Shown: positions 21,663-32,421, numbered from the stretch's first letter. The stretch is 64,000 bases of DNA from Lachnospiraceae bacterium (GCA_022845895.1 AP025573.1:3692501-3756500), one strand, 5' to 3'. Notes: generated by a model from the sequence alone, not told the origin. Translations and numbers: made by a program.

Positions 21663-23144
21663 TTACTTTGTCAGTACAGAAGCCACCGCGGCCTTCCAGC
21701 CGCTGTATTTCCTTTCCCTTACTTCCTCTTCCATATGCGGTTCATATGTTGCCCGCTTTAGCTTGTCGAAGATCCGTCCGTCCCATACGCCCAGGGCAAG
21801 CCCTGCCGCGTACGCCGGGCCGATCCCCGACAGCTCCTCCGAATCCGGCACCTGTACCACCGCCTGGGCGATGTCGCTCTGGAACTGCATCAGGTACCGG
21901 TTCCTCGTCGGGCCTCCGTCCACACGCAGCTCTTCCACCTTCATCCCGGCATCCTGGCTCATCGCTTTCACGATGTCCGTTATCTGGTAGGCGATGCATT
22001 CCACGCCTGCCCTCACCACTTCCGCACGGCCCGTCGTGCGCGTCATCCCTACGATGGCCGCCGTCGCACGGCTGTCCCAGTACGGCGCCCCAAGCCCTGA
22101 GAATGCCGGGACGAGGTACAGGCTGTCATCCCGCACCGCCGCCCTCGACAGCTCCTCCGTCTCTGCCGGCGAGCTTATGAGCTTCAGGTCGTCCTTCAGC
22201 CACGTGATCACCGCCCCCGTGTAGTTCAGGTTCCCTTCCAGCACGTAGTTCACCTTACCGCCCATGCTCCACGCAAGGGACGTCACAACCCCGTGGGTGC
22301 TTAGGACCGGCTCCTCCCCGATGTTCATCATGATCGAGGAGCCCGTGCCGTAGGTGGACTTTATCATGCCAGGCCTTAAGCAGCCCTGTCCGAACAGGGA
22401 GCCGTGGGAATCCCCGAGCACACCGTGAATCGGCACCGGGCGGGGGAGCAGCCCTTCGAGGTCCGTCTCCCCGAAGTCGGAATCCGAGTCGCACACCTCG
22501 GCCAGGTTCGACGGGTCGATCCCGAAGAGCCGGCAGATGTCCGCATCCCACTTGAGTTCGAAGATGTTGAAGAGCTGCGTCCGGGAGGCGTTGGAGTAGT
22601 CGGTCTTGTACGACCTGCCCCCGGTCAGCTTATAGATGAGCCAGCTGTCTATCGTGCCGTGGCAGATTTCCCTCTGGTCCGCCTTCTCCCTGGCCCCTTC
22701 CACATGTTCCAGGATCCAGGCAATCTTGGACGCCGGGAAGTAGGGGGAGAGGTTCATGCCGGTGGCCCTGCGGATGTGCTCCGCCTCGCCGAGGCGCTCC
22801 ACCCGCTCGCAGATGTCCGCGGCCCGGGCGCACTGCCATACGATGGCGTGGCCGAAGGGTGCGCCGGTAGTCCGGTCCCATGCAAGGGACGTCTCCCGCT
22901 GGTTGCTGATACCGATGCCGGCGACACGTCCCCTGTCGATACCGGCTTCCTCCAGGAGCCGCGCCACCACCTGGATCGTATTGCGGTAGATCTCCTCCGG
23001 GTCATGGGAGACCCAGCCCATCTCGTTCACGATCTGGGCATGGGGCTTGTCGGTCCTGCGGATCAGGCTGCCGCTCCCGTCGAAGAGGAGGGCCTTCGTC
23101 CCCTGGGTACTCTGGTCTATGCTGATGATATATTTGTCTGTCAT
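21663..23144 (-). CDS. FGGY family carbohydrate kinase (glycerol kinase-like; candidate apulose kinase)
   Basis: ATP-dependent sugar kinase of 493 residues. The N-terminal phosphate loop is IISIDQSTQGTKALLFD; ISNQRETSLAW, TDYSNASRTQLFNI and DGGPTRNRYLMQFQSDIAQ place it near glycerol kinase. It differs from true GlpK in the loop (DQSTQGTKA rather than DQGTTSSRA). The start at 23144 has AAGGAG upstream and lies 13 bases after RbsK. In an operon with a sugar isomerase and split transketolase, a ketopentose is a more likely substrate than glycerol. Its base composition is clearly more GC-rich than the ABC genes of the same operon. Confidence 0.85.
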   Translation of the reverse strand: MTDKYIISIDQSTQGTKALLFDGSGSLIRRTDKPHAQIVNEMGWVSHDPEEIYRNTIQVVARLLEEAGIDRGRVAGIGISNQRETSLAWDRTTGAPFGHAIVWQCARAADICERVERLGEAEHIRRATGMNLSPYFPASKIAWILEHVEGAREKADQREICHGTIDSWLIYKLTGGRSYKTDYSNASRTQLFNIFELKWDADICRLFGIDPSNLAEVCDSDSDFGETDLEGLLPRPVPIHGVLGDSHGSLFGQGCLRPGMIKSTYGTGSSIMMNIGEEPVLSTHGVVTSLAWSMGGKVNYVLEGNLNYTGAVITWLKDDLKLISSPAETEELSRAAVRDDSLYLVPAFSGLGAPYWDSRATAAIVGMTRTTGRAEVVRAGVECIAYQITDIVKAMSQDAGMKVEELRVDGGPTRNRYLMQFQSDIAQAVVQVPDSEELSGIGPAYAAGLALGVWDGRIFDKLKRATYEPHMEEEVRERKYSGWKAAVASVLTK

Positions 23145-23157
23145 GTTACCCGCTCCT

Positions 23158-24042
23158 TTACAGTTCTGTTTGCAGCACTTCATTCTTCAGAGGGATGGAC
23201 GCCGTGGCCCCCTCCCTTGATACAGCGATGGCGGACGCTCTGGCTGCCAGTTCAAGGCCGTCCGGCACTGGCATCCCCTCTATGATAGAGGAGATGAAAT
23301 AACCGGTGAACGTATCACCCGCTGCGGTCGTGTCCACTGCATTGACTTTAAAGATTCCCTGACGGTACTGTTCCTCTTTGTATTGGTATACAGACCCGTC
23401 CCCGCCAAGCGTAAGCACTACTTTTGCATTTGGATATATCTCTTTTAATTTAGCAAGGATTGCCTCCGTCTCCTCTTCACCTGTGACCTGCGCACCTTCA
23501 ATTTCATTTAGCAGGAACATGGATATCTTGTTGAAGTCACATGCATCCAGGGCACTGTTATAAGGAGACGGGTTCAATATAATCATCATCCCTTTTTCAT
23601 AGGCAGAGTCAATTATATAGTCAAGCATATTGACTTCATTCTGCAGGAGCAGAATATCACCTTTGTCGAAATGGCCGAGCACTTCGTCCACATATTCTTT
23701 CGTGATACTCTGGTTTGCGCCGCCGTAGAGCAGGATGCAGTTCTGCCCGTTCTTATCCACCTGTATAATCGTATGTCCGGATTTGCCGTCAATCTTCCTG
23801 ATATAGTCTGCCTTCACGCCGCCTTCACGGCACGTTGCAAGGAGGACATCCCCTTCATCGCCAATCATTCCTGCATGGTATACTTCCACGCCTGCCTTCG
23901 CCAAAGCGATGGACTGGTTCAGTCCCTTTCCGCCGCAGAAGATATTCATGCCATAAGACGCCAGGGTTTCCCCCGGCGTCACCATATGGTCGACGGAATA
24001 TACATAGTCCAGATTTAAAGATCCAAAATTCAATACCTTCAT
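23158..24042 (-). CDS. Ribokinase-like PfkB family sugar kinase
   Basis: Sugar kinase of 294 residues. The N-terminus KVLNFGSLNLDYVYSVDHMV and the CGGKGLNQSIALAKAG substrate motif are of ribokinase type, and the catalytic base lies in NAVDTTAAGDTFTGYF. The ATG at 24042 was chosen because the preceding open frame is out of character for the family. With RbsD upstream it could phosphorylate ribose or a related furanose. It adds a second kinase to the operon, so either two sugars are used or one kinase acts at a later step. Confidence 0.88.
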   Translation of the reverse strand: MKVLNFGSLNLDYVYSVDHMVTPGETLASYGMNIFCGGKGLNQSIALAKAGVEVYHAGMIGDEGDVLLATCREGGVKADYIRKIDGKSGHTIIQVDKNGQNCILLYGGANQSITKEYVDEVLGHFDKGDILLLQNEVNMLDYIIDSAYEKGMMIILNPSPYNSALDACDFNKISMFLLNEIEGAQVTGEEETEAILAKLKEIYPNAKVVLTLGGDGSVYQYKEEQYRQGIFKVNAVDTTAAGDTFTGYFISSIIEGMPVPDGLELAARASAIAVSREGATASIPLKNEVLQTEL

Positions 24043-24079
24043 AATATAGTCCCTCTCTTTTTTGTCATTATATGTACTG

Positions 24080-24481
24080 TTATGCCGGAAAAGCCACCCC
24101 GGCGCGGAGTATGATGTTCGGATAAGGCGTAAACTCCCCTGTCCGGACGGCAAATTTGATACCTTTGGACATCTCCTTCAGCTCCATATGGCTGATTATC
24201 TCCGACTCCACATCTGAAAGCTTCCCTTCTATATAAGCGAGCAGCTCCGGATTCTTTTCCACAATCTCCCGGGCCAGCGTATAATGTTCCACTTCCGCCT
24301 CATCAAGGATTGCATCCATCACCTGCCGGAAAGTCGGAACTCCGCCGCACAAGGCCAGATCCACTATCTCCACCCCCTGCGGAATCGGCATACCGCCGTC
24401 CGCAATCATAAACGTGTCCTTGTGCCCAAGTCCCGCAATCAGACCGGCAAGCTGTACATTGATAATGCCTCTTTTTTTCAT
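24080..24481 (-). CDS. rbsD: RbsD/FucU family sugar mutarotase
   Basis: Cytoplasmic protein of 133 residues that interconverts sugar anomers or ring forms (D-ribose pyranase family). The start MKKRGIINVQLAGLIAGLGHKD, with the catalytic HKD region, and DGGMPIPQGVEIVDLAL are characteristic, and the protein ends FTPYPNIILRAGVAF. The ATG is preceded by GAGGTG. It probably feeds the right ring form of the imported sugar to an isomerase or kinase of this operon. Confidence 0.92.
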   Translation of the reverse strand: MKKRGIINVQLAGLIAGLGHKDTFMIADGGMPIPQGVEIVDLALCGGVPTFRQVMDAILDEAEVEHYTLAREIVEKNPELLAYIEGKLSDVESEIISHMELKEMSKGIKFAVRTGEFTPYPNIILRAGVAFPA

Positions 24482-24495
24482 ACAATTCACCTCAA

Positions 24496-24550
24496 TTTCG
24501 ATGGGGGTCAGACCCCTGTGGACACAGGGGTCTGACCCCCATGAAAATTC
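24496..24550. repeat. REP-like palindrome, copy 1
   Basis: A 55-base element, TTTCG to AAAATTC, with 20-base perfect inverted arms (24501-24520 and 24523-24542). Each arm contains the smaller palindrome GGGGTCAGACCCC or its complement. It begins 10 bases after the permease stop, in the gap before rbsD. A second copy lies at 29158-29212. Confidence 0.85.
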
Positions 24551-24560
24551 TTTAAATTGT

Positions 24561-25613
24561 CTATTTATTTTCGTTTCTCGCCTGGAGTGCCATCTTAGCC
24601 TGGAGGTTTCTCTGTACCTGGTCGATGATTACGGCGATAATGATTACGAGACCTCTGATTATCTTCTGCCAGAACTCTGTCACTCCGCACATTGTCATAC
24701 CGTCGTTGATGACGCCGATGACGAATGCACCTACGATGGTTCCGCCTATCGTTCCGACACCTCCGGCCATAGATGTCCCGCCGAGCACGGATGCTGCGAT
24801 TGCGTTCATCTCCCAAGACTCACCTGTCTTCGGCGTAGCGGATACGAGCTGTGATGTAGCGATGATACCTACGACTGCAGAGCAGAATCCTGAAAATGCG
24901 TACACCCAGATTTTCACTCTGTCTACTTTGATACCGGAAAGCTTAGAAGCCTTTTCGTTGCCGCCGATAGACAGCACATGCCAGCCGAATGGCGTCTTCT
25001 TCAATATGATTCCGGCGATTACGGCGATGATGGCAAGGATAAGGACACCGCACGGAATGGATGTCCCGCCGAGGTTACGTCCGAACACTTCAAATCCGGT
25101 ATTGCCAAGTCCTTCGCTTCCGGATATCTCTGAAAATGTAGCTCCATTTGAACGGATATTGGCAAATCCGCGCCAGATATACATCGTACCAAGTGTGGCG
25201 ATGAAAGGAGCCACATTGCATTTCGTGATGACGAGACCATTGATCATTCCCATCACAGCGCCCAGAAGCACCGTGATAAGCACAATCATCGGCACGCTGA
25301 AGTATAACGTTACACCAAACATCTTAAGCGTAAGCCCTTCCTGAATCAGACCTCCTGCAATCATGCCTGCGAGACCTGCCACGGAGCCAACCGAGAGGTC
25401 GATACCGCCGGTGATGATGACATAGGTCATGCCGATTGCAAGGATACCATATAGCGCAACATGCTTTGCCACCGTCAAAAGGGCTCCTGCGCTTAAAAAG
25501 TTATCTGCTGTGATACTGAAGAATATAAGCAGAATGATTAACACAATAAATGTACGGCCCTTTAAAAGGGTCATCATTAACTTATTATTTCCTGAATTTT
25601 GTTTCGCTGCCAT
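24561..25613 (-). CDS. Ribose-type ABC transporter permease (RbsC family)
   Basis: Membrane pore of a carbohydrate importer, 350 residues with about ten hydrophobic segments. It shows the family features TYVIITGGIDLSVGSVAGLAGM and ASVLGGTSMAGGVGTIGGTIVGAFVIGVINDGMTM. It begins four bases after the ATPase stop with an AAAGGAG site. The C-terminus is short and basic. The substrate must be judged from the operon and is not fixed by the permease. Confidence 0.92.
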   Translation of the reverse strand: MAAKQNSGNNKLMMTLLKGRTFIVLIILLIFFSITADNFLSAGALLTVAKHVALYGILAIGMTYVIITGGIDLSVGSVAGLAGMIAGGLIQEGLTLKMFGVTLYFSVPMIVLITVLLGAVMGMINGLVITKCNVAPFIATLGTMYIWRGFANIRSNGATFSEISGSEGLGNTGFEVFGRNLGGTSIPCGVLILAIIAVIAGIILKKTPFGWHVLSIGGNEKASKLSGIKVDRVKIWVYAFSGFCSAVVGIIATSQLVSATPKTGESWEMNAIAASVLGGTSMAGGVGTIGGTIVGAFVIGVINDGMTMCGVTEFWQKIIRGLVIIIAVIIDQVQRNLQAKMALQARNENK

Positions 25614-25616
25614 AAT

Positions 25617-27173
25617 TTAACTCTCCTTTTCCTCTATATGATGGCCCTTGTAAGAAGCCAGTACCAATGTATCCTGCTGAATCTCATCCCCGAAGAATTC
25701 GCCTGTCTTGATACCATTTGACAGTACGATTACACGGTCTGCGATAGATACGATTTCCTGCAGTTCTGAAGAAATGACTATGATAGATAATCCTTCTTCG
25801 GCATACTTGTTGATGATATCGAACACTTCCGTCTTCGCTCCGATATCGATACCGCGGCTTGGTTCGTCCATGAGCAGAATCTTCGGCTCTGTCAGTATGC
25901 CTTTGCCGATAACCACTTTCTGCTGGTTGCCACCTGATAAGGAAAGAATCGGCAGTTTCTTATCTGCCACTTTTATCTGGATGTCTTTAATCTCTTGTTC
26001 TACTTTCTCCGCTTCTTTTTTGCTGTCCAGAAACGGTCCCTTCTTATATCTTTTCAGCGCCGACAGAGCACAGTTCTTCTCTATGTCCAGCGTCTGCACG
26101 AGCCCCTGGGCCTGCCTGTCTTCAGGAATCAGGGCAAAGCCGTTGTCTATCTGCCTGGATATGGATTTGATATGCAGTTCCTTTCCATTCATAGATACCT
26201 GTCCGGTATGTTCCGGGCGCAGTCCCATGAGGCATTCAAATACTTCGCTGCGTCCAGCTCCCATCAGACCATAGATTCCGAGGACTTCTCCCTTCTTCAA
26301 TTCAAAATCCAGGTGGTCTACGAGATACCCGCCACCGGCCTTCGGAAGACATAAGTCTTTTACCTCCAGGACCGTTTCTACTTTGTTCCAGTCTACCTCC
26401 CGGTCCCTTTTTGGATAAGATTTGGCCCCACCCGTCATCTGATGGACGATCCAGGGAACATCAATCTCCTTGACATCCGCATCGGCCACGTATCTGCCGT
26501 CTCTCAGAATAGTGACATGGTCACCGATTTCCATAATCTCTTCCAGCCTGTGTGATATGTATACGATAGATATTCCGGCCGCCGTCAGCTCTCTCATGAT
26601 TTTGAAGAGGACCTTTACTTCCTGCTGTGACAGAGAAGAGGTCGGTTCATCCATAATAAGCACTTTCAAATCATCTTCCACGAGGTTTCTGGCTATCTCG
26701 ATCATCTGCTGCTGCCCTACGCGCAGTTCTCCTACCTTCGCTTGCAGGTCAAGGGGATGCTCCAGCCTTTCCAGCACCTTTTTGGCCCCTTCCATATGCT
26801 TCTTATTGTCCAGAGCCACCTTCCCTTTTGTCTTTTCTTTGTTCATGTAGATGTTCTGGTATACGTTCAGATTGGGGAACAGGCTCAGCTCCTGGTGTAT
26901 GATACCGATTCCATGCTTTCTCGCTTCTGTCGTATTTTTAAAAAATACTTCTTTATCGCCTATGTACATCTTGCCTTCGTTCGGCTGTTCGATTCCGGCA
27001 ATCATCTTCATAAGAGTTGATTTACCAGCGCCATTTTCCCCGATAAGCACATTTACCTTTCCTTTTAAAAGGTCAAATGATACCTCATCGAGTGCTTTTG
27101 TGCCGGGGTAAATCTTGCTTATCTTTTCCGCATGGAGAAATACATCCTCCCTGCACTTATATGTCTCACCCAT
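25617..27173 (-). CDS. Sugar ABC transporter ATPase with two ABC domains (RbsA family)
   Basis: ATPase of 518 residues with two fused nucleotide-binding domains. The first has Walker A GENGAGKSTLMK and signature LRVGQQQMIEIARNL; the second has the degenerate loop GLMGAGRSEVFE and signature LSGGNQQKVVIGKG with Walker B ILLMDEPSRGID. This asymmetry is normal for RbsA/MglA/XylG proteins. It follows a DUF2291 lipoprotein gene and precedes the permease by four bases. Confidence 0.93.
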   Translation of the reverse strand: MGETYKCREDVFLHAEKISKIYPGTKALDEVSFDLLKGKVNVLIGENGAGKSTLMKMIAGIEQPNEGKMYIGDKEVFFKNTTEARKHGIGIIHQELSLFPNLNVYQNIYMNKEKTKGKVALDNKKHMEGAKKVLERLEHPLDLQAKVGELRVGQQQMIEIARNLVEDDLKVLIMDEPTSSLSQQEVKVLFKIMRELTAAGISIVYISHRLEEIMEIGDHVTILRDGRYVADADVKEIDVPWIVHQMTGGAKSYPKRDREVDWNKVETVLEVKDLCLPKAGGGYLVDHLDFELKKGEVLGIYGLMGAGRSEVFECLMGLRPEHTGQVSMNGKELHIKSISRQIDNGFALIPEDRQAQGLVQTLDIEKNCALSALKRYKKGPFLDSKKEAEKVEQEIKDIQIKVADKKLPILSLSGGNQQKVVIGKGILTEPKILLMDEPSRGIDIGAKTEVFDIINKYAEEGLSIIVISSELQEIVSIADRVIVLSNGIKTGEFFGDEIQQDTLVLASYKGHHIEEKES

Positions 27174-27204
27174 AGTTCATATCTCCTTCTTAATCTAAAG
27201 TAGG

Positions 27205-27858
27205 TTATTTTGCTTCCAGCATTACCGGGGTGATCAGTACATCTGAACTACCAGCAGATACCGTAAATGCTCCTACAAATGAGATTGTCTTGCCCTGCAG
27301 AGAATCTGGTTTGGCCGGTTCAACAACATCTTTTGCAACCACTTCGTTGATACTCTGTGACACTGCCGCCCACTGTTCCTGGTTTTTGTAATCCCCAAAC
27401 TTGATAAAGCTTAAGGAATCACGGATTGCAGAGCCTTTGTATACAGGCCCAATCTGAATCTTGACAGATTCCGTGCCATTATAGCCGTCAAGCTTCACTG
27501 TCATGTAGCCCGCCTGTGACTGCGTGTTCACTTCCCCTACGGTTCCTGTTCCCTTCACTACATAGCTCAGTTCTCCAGAATCACCCATGGAATATTTCCC
27601 GTAATCGTCAGCCATAGCTGTCAGGTCTCCGTTTGACCCTTCTAGGAGCTCTTTGAGGTCAACAGCATTTTCATTCATCTCCGGAAGTGCCGATTCTTCC
27701 CAGATGGCTTCTACGTCATCTCCTGCATTAAATTCTACATCACCGGTATATTTTCCTTCTTCTCCAATCTTAACGACTTTCACAATTCCACAACCCGTAA
27801 GCAACGTGGATGCTGCAAGTGTGAGCGTAAGTGCGAGAGCTATCATGCGCTTTTTCAT
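27205..27858 (-). CDS. DUF2291 family lipoprotein
   Basis: Predicted membrane-anchored lipoprotein of 217 residues (lipobox LTGC, start at 27858 with GGAGG). The rest is of the DUF2291 family, which typically sits inside ribose-type ABC operons. Its position between the binding protein and the ATPase fits. The role is unknown; an accessory part of sugar capture is a reasonable guess. Confidence 0.78.
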   Translation of the reverse strand: MKKRMIALALTLTLAASTLLTGCGIVKVVKIGEEGKYTGDVEFNAGDDVEAIWEESALPEMNENAVDLKELLEGSNGDLTAMADDYGKYSMGDSGELSYVVKGTGTVGEVNTQSQAGYMTVKLDGYNGTESVKIQIGPVYKGSAIRDSLSFIKFGDYKNQEQWAAVSQSINEVVAKDVVEPAKPDSLQGKTISFVGAFTVSAGSSDVLITPVMLEAK

Positions 27859-27992
27859 AGCGGCCTCCTTCAATCGTTTATTCACAATATTTCTGCCGAA
27901 TATCTATACTCATCGAACTATTGCTGTCCAATAAGATATGTTCCGTAATCATTTAATACTTCTTCCACATAAAAGAGTTGTTTTCATATACA

Positions 27993-28015
27993 GGGAAGCA
28001 CATAAAGTGCCTCCC
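27993..28015 (-). promoter_or_regulatory. Intra-operon stem-loop after the binding-protein gene
   Basis: The transcript can pair GGGAGGCAC with GTGCTTCCC across a five-base loop, 32 bases after the binding-protein stop, with no T-run. Such hairpins often protect the abundant binding-protein mRNA from 3' decay and lower expression of the genes that follow. Confidence 0.6.
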
Positions 28016-28046
28016 CGCCTATGTTTGATACTTTATAATCCACAAA

Positions 28047-29087
<1,041 letters not shown>

Positions 29088-29157
29088 TTATGCTTTATAA
29101 GTATTAAATTATCTATATCAACAGGAAATACCTGTTAATATCTGAAAACTTCCGAAA

Positions 29158-29212
29158 TTTCGAAAGGGGTCAGACCCCTGTGCCCATAGGGGTCTGACCC
29201 CTATGAAAATTC
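29158..29212. repeat. REP-like palindrome, copy 2
   Basis: A 55-base element matching the copy at 24496 over nearly its whole length, including the end blocks TTTCG and ATGAAAATTC. Its inverted arms carry GGGGTCAGACCCC and GGGGTCTGACCCC. It starts at the base right after the transketolase stop codon, in the gap before the binding-protein gene. Confidence 0.85.
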
Positions 29213-30142
29213 CTACAAGATTCCCTTTATTGTCTTTGCAATTCCTTCCGCGTCCAGCCCGTAATGCCGGAACACCTCCTTCGAGGTTCCCGTGATCACC
29301 GGCGCGTCCGGCAGCGACAGGTTGACCACTTTCTTCGGGCATTCGCTCCCGACCACCTGGCTTACCATCGAGCCCAGGCCTCCGTACGGGGCGTGCTCCT
29401 CTACCGTCACCACCGCTTTCGCTCCCGACGCTGCCTTGACGATCGCCGCGCGGTCCAGCGGCTTGATGCAGTACATGTCTACTACCGTCACTCCGATCCC
29501 TTCTTCACGCAGCTTCGCTGCCGCGTCCGCCGCAGACTTCACCATCTCCCCGCAGGCGATCACCGCCACGTCGCTCCCTTCCGTCACGAAGGTCGCCTTA
29601 TCCATCTCGAAGGGCACCTTCCCTTCCTCATACACGTCCTCCACCGCGTTCCGCCCTACACGGATGTACGCCGGCTTCTCGTCCTCAAGCAGCGCCTTCG
29701 TCAGCAGCTCCGTCTGCAGCCGGTCGCTCGGCAGGTACACCCGCATGTTCGGCACCGCCGACATCGCCGCGATGTCCTGCGCCGAGTGGTGGCTCATCCC
29801 CAGCGCTCCGTAGCTCACCCCTCCGCTGATCCCGATCAGCTTCACGTTCGTGTCCGAATATGCCACGTCTATCTTGCACTGCTCATAGCTCCTCGTGGAC
29901 AGGAAGCACGCCGGCGATGCCGCGTACGGCTTCTTCCCGCACTTCGCAAGCCCTGCCGAGATGCTCACCAGGTTCTGCTCCGCGATCCCCGTCTCCACGA
30001 ACTGCCTGGGCAGCCCGTCTGCGAACGGCGTGAACGACGCGCTCCCACGGGAGTCGCTGCACAGCGCCACCACGTCCCTGTCCGTCCTTGCCGCCTCCAT
30101 CAGTACCTCACATATCACCTGCTTGTTCGCTATCTTAGCCAT
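29213..30142 (-). CDS. Transketolase C-terminal subunit (candidate apulose-4-phosphate transketolase subunit B)
   Basis: The pyrimidine-binding and C-terminal half of a thiamine-diphosphate transketolase, 309 residues. The catalytic glutamate lies in VETGIAEQNLVSISAGLA. Split transketolases of this type work as a heterodimer with the N-terminal subunit encoded just upstream. The start at 30142 overlaps the stop of that subunit by eight bases behind a GGAGGGG site, which favours equal translation. The gene is much richer in GC than the ABC genes downstream. In a sugar operon a specialised substrate is more likely than housekeeping pentose shuffling. Confidence 0.88.
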   Translation of the reverse strand: MAKIANKQVICEVLMEAARTDRDVVALCSDSRGSASFTPFADGLPRQFVETGIAEQNLVSISAGLAKCGKKPYAASPACFLSTRSYEQCKIDVAYSDTNVKLIGISGGVSYGALGMSHHSAQDIAAMSAVPNMRVYLPSDRLQTELLTKALLEDEKPAYIRVGRNAVEDVYEEGKVPFEMDKATFVTEGSDVAVIACGEMVKSAADAAAKLREEGIGVTVVDMYCIKPLDRAAIVKAASGAKAVVTVEEHAPYGGLGSMVSQVVGSECPKKVVNLSLPDAPVITGTSKEVFRHYGLDAEGIAKTIKGIL

Positions 30143-30983
30143 GAAGCGTCCCCTCCTTTTCAAGCTCTGCCTTCTTCTCCTCCAGGTCCTTCCTTATCTG
30201 CATAAGCTCCTCCTCGTTCGGAACCTTATGGTGCCAGTTCGCCTTGTCCTCCATCACGGAAGAGCCCTTCCCCTTCACCGTGTTGGCAATCAGCACGGTG
30301 GGCTGACCCTTCACCGTCTTCGCCTCCTCGAACGCCGCGTGGAGCTCATCGATGTCGTTGCCGTCCGCCACGTCGATCACGTGCCAGCCGAAGGCACGGA
30401 ACCTTTCATGCAGGTCGTCGTGCCCCATCACGTCCTCCGTGCTGCCGGATATCTGCAGCCGGTTCCGGTCCACCACCGCGCACAGGTTGTCGAGCCTGTA
30501 CTGGCTGGCCGCCATGGCCCCTTCCCATACGGAGCCCTCCGCCAACTCGCCGTCGCCCATCACCGTGTACACCCGGTAGCCCTGGCCGTTCATCTTTCCC
30601 GCCAGCGCCATGCCGACGCAGACCGGAAGGCCATGGCCGAGGGAGCCGGAGTTCATCTCCACGCCCGGAAGCTTGTTGTTCGGGTGGCCGATGAACCTGG
30701 AGCCGAACTTGCTGAAGGTGGAGACGAGCTCCTCCTTATCGAAGAACCCCTTCTCCGCCAGCACCGCGTAGTAGGCCTCCACGGAGTGCCCCTTGCTCAT
30801 GACGAACTTATCGCGGTCCGGGTCGTCCTGGTTCTCAGGGCTTACGTTCATCTGGCAGAAGTACAGCTCCGTCAGGATCTCCATCACGCTCATGTCGCCG
30901 CCGATGTGGCCGGCCTTCCCCTCGACGATCATGTCGATTACGGTTTCTCTCAGCCCGTAGGCTAATGCTTTCAGATTGCTCAT
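30135..30983 (-). CDS. Transketolase N-terminal subunit (candidate apulose-4-phosphate transketolase subunit A)
   Basis: The pyrophosphate-binding half of a split transketolase, 282 residues. The thiamine-diphosphate motif is VMGDGELAEGSVWEGAMAASQYRL with the closing N in DNLCAVVDRNRLQ, and GHIGGDMSVMEIL is in the N-terminal region. The start at 30983 has GAGGAG seven bases away; another ATG two codons earlier overlaps the isomerase stop but is too close to a ribosome site. It is coupled to the C-terminal subunit. Split transketolases in apiose clusters have this organisation. Confidence 0.88.
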   Translation of the reverse strand: MSNLKALAYGLRETVIDMIVEGKAGHIGGDMSVMEILTELYFCQMNVSPENQDDPDRDKFVMSKGHSVEAYYAVLAEKGFFDKEELVSTFSKFGSRFIGHPNNKLPGVEMNSGSLGHGLPVCVGMALAGKMNGQGYRVYTVMGDGELAEGSVWEGAMAASQYRLDNLCAVVDRNRLQISGSTEDVMGHDDLHERFRAFGWHVIDVADGNDIDELHAAFEEAKTVKGQPTVLIANTVKGKGSSVMEDKANWHHKVPNEEELMQIRKDLEEKKAELEKEGTLHG

Positions 30984-30985
30984 AA

Positions 30986-32386
30986 TCATTCTCCTCTTAA
31001 ATATGCTTTGACGTCTTCTTCAATCGGGTCGTAAAGGTCAGGTTTTACGCCAATATATTTACATGCTTCATATAATACTGGAACTACGTCCTTGTGAATG
31101 CCTACGCAGTGATGGATGTAAGGCCCTTCCACGATTTTTGCTTCCAGACGCTTGATGTTGTCTACTTCCACCCAGAGATATGTTCCCATACCTTTTGGTC
31201 CGTCCACGCCCTTTGCATTGCCAAGAAGCAGCGAGTATTCTCCGTTGTCCCCGTCAAACCGGCAGAGTGTCACATCGCCGTGCTTCGCTTCTGCCGTAAG
31301 ACTTCCCGGATGGTCAAAAGCCAGCGGGTATGTAAGCTGCGGCTTTTCTTTAGCTACCGAAATGGGCCACGGGCCGCAATGCTGCAGAAGCTCTCCATTC
31401 TCAATATCGGGATGGCGGATGGTCCAGTCTGCAAAAAAGCCTCTCGTCTCTCCCATCCCTGCTGCCTCGACCATTAGAGCCGTGATGGCACCGTGGATGT
31501 CCGTCTCACATACGACCGGTATCCCTTTGTCATTTAATATTGCGTTGGCCGCGCACGGCATGACGCCCAGTTCCGTCTGAAGCGCGTTCCAGCACTGGAT
31601 GGCAGCGGCGCCACATCCGTACTTCTCTACAAGCTGTTCCATAGCTACCGCAAGAGCCGCTACATTCTCTACTTCGTTATCTTTTATCTGGACTTCCATG
31701 CTCTCCCTGATATAAGATATCATGTCTGCCAGCTTGCTGCCTTCTGCCTTCACCGCTTTCACTTCCTCCGTAAGTTCCGTCATCGGAACCGGAGCGAGCT
31801 GCACATTGAATCTCTCCAGAAGTTCTCCTTCATTGCACATCGTCGTCCAGAAGTCGAACGGCCTCGTGGATATCTGAAGAATTCTTATATTGCGGAAAGT
31901 CTTTACTACATTGCAAACCGCGATAAAATCTCTCAGCCCTCTCTCAAATACAGGATCGTTCAGTCTGCAGTTCGTCACATATGTAAATGGAATCCGGAAC
32001 CTTCTCAACACCTTTCCGGTGGCAAACAGCCCGCACTGTGTATCTCTCAGCCTTACGCCGTTCTCTTCCGGGCGCTCGTCAAGGGGACCCCAGAGCATGA
32101 CCGGTACATTCATCTCTTTTGCAAGCCTCGCACAGACATATTCCGTACCGAAGTTGCAGTGCGGAAACATGATTCCGTCAACGCCTTCCTTCTTAAACTT
32201 CGCCGCAATCTTCTTCACGTCGTCGTCATCATACAGCAGACCTTCCTCATTGATGTCATCGATATCTACAAAATCGATACCCAGCTCTCTCATCCTGTCT
32301 GCCGTCAGTCCTCTGTACTTGATTGCATCCGGCGCGCTGAAGATGCTTCTTCTGGTCGGTGCAAATCCCAATTTGATGGTTGCCAT
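30986..32386 (-). CDS. L-fucose/L-arabinose isomerase-like protein
   Basis: Protein of 466 residues with the FucI/AraA-type fold (COG2407-like). LGFAPTRRSIF begins the first domain; VDGIMFPHCNFGTEYVCARLA lies in the first Rossmann-like layer; CETDIHGAITALMVEA in the C-terminal half holds the D and H expected for the divalent metal. It is the first enzyme gene of the operon and overlaps the transketolase start, so it likely performs the aldose-ketose step. The exact aldose cannot be read from sequence alone. Confidence 0.8.
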   Translation of the reverse strand: MATIKLGFAPTRRSIFSAPDAIKYRGLTADRMRELGIDFVDIDDINEEGLLYDDDDVKKIAAKFKKEGVDGIMFPHCNFGTEYVCARLAKEMNVPVMLWGPLDERPEENGVRLRDTQCGLFATGKVLRRFRIPFTYVTNCRLNDPVFERGLRDFIAVCNVVKTFRNIRILQISTRPFDFWTTMCNEGELLERFNVQLAPVPMTELTEEVKAVKAEGSKLADMISYIRESMEVQIKDNEVENVAALAVAMEQLVEKYGCGAAAIQCWNALQTELGVMPCAANAILNDKGIPVVCETDIHGAITALMVEAAGMGETRGFFADWTIRHPDIENGELLQHCGPWPISVAKEKPQLTYPLAFDHPGSLTAEAKHGDVTLCRFDGDNGEYSLLLGNAKGVDGPKGMGTYLWVEVDNIKRLEAKIVEGPYIHHCVGIHKDVVPVLYEACKYIGVKPDLYDPIEEDVKAYLRGE

Positions 32387-32421
32387 TTTACTTCCTCCAT
32401 TCTTATACTTTGTTCTACTGT

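Noticed and set aside
22404..23285. Long plus-strand frame opposite the FGGY kinase, and similar ones opposite the transketolases
   Set aside because: They arise from the high GC3 of the real minus-strand genes and show no protein family features.
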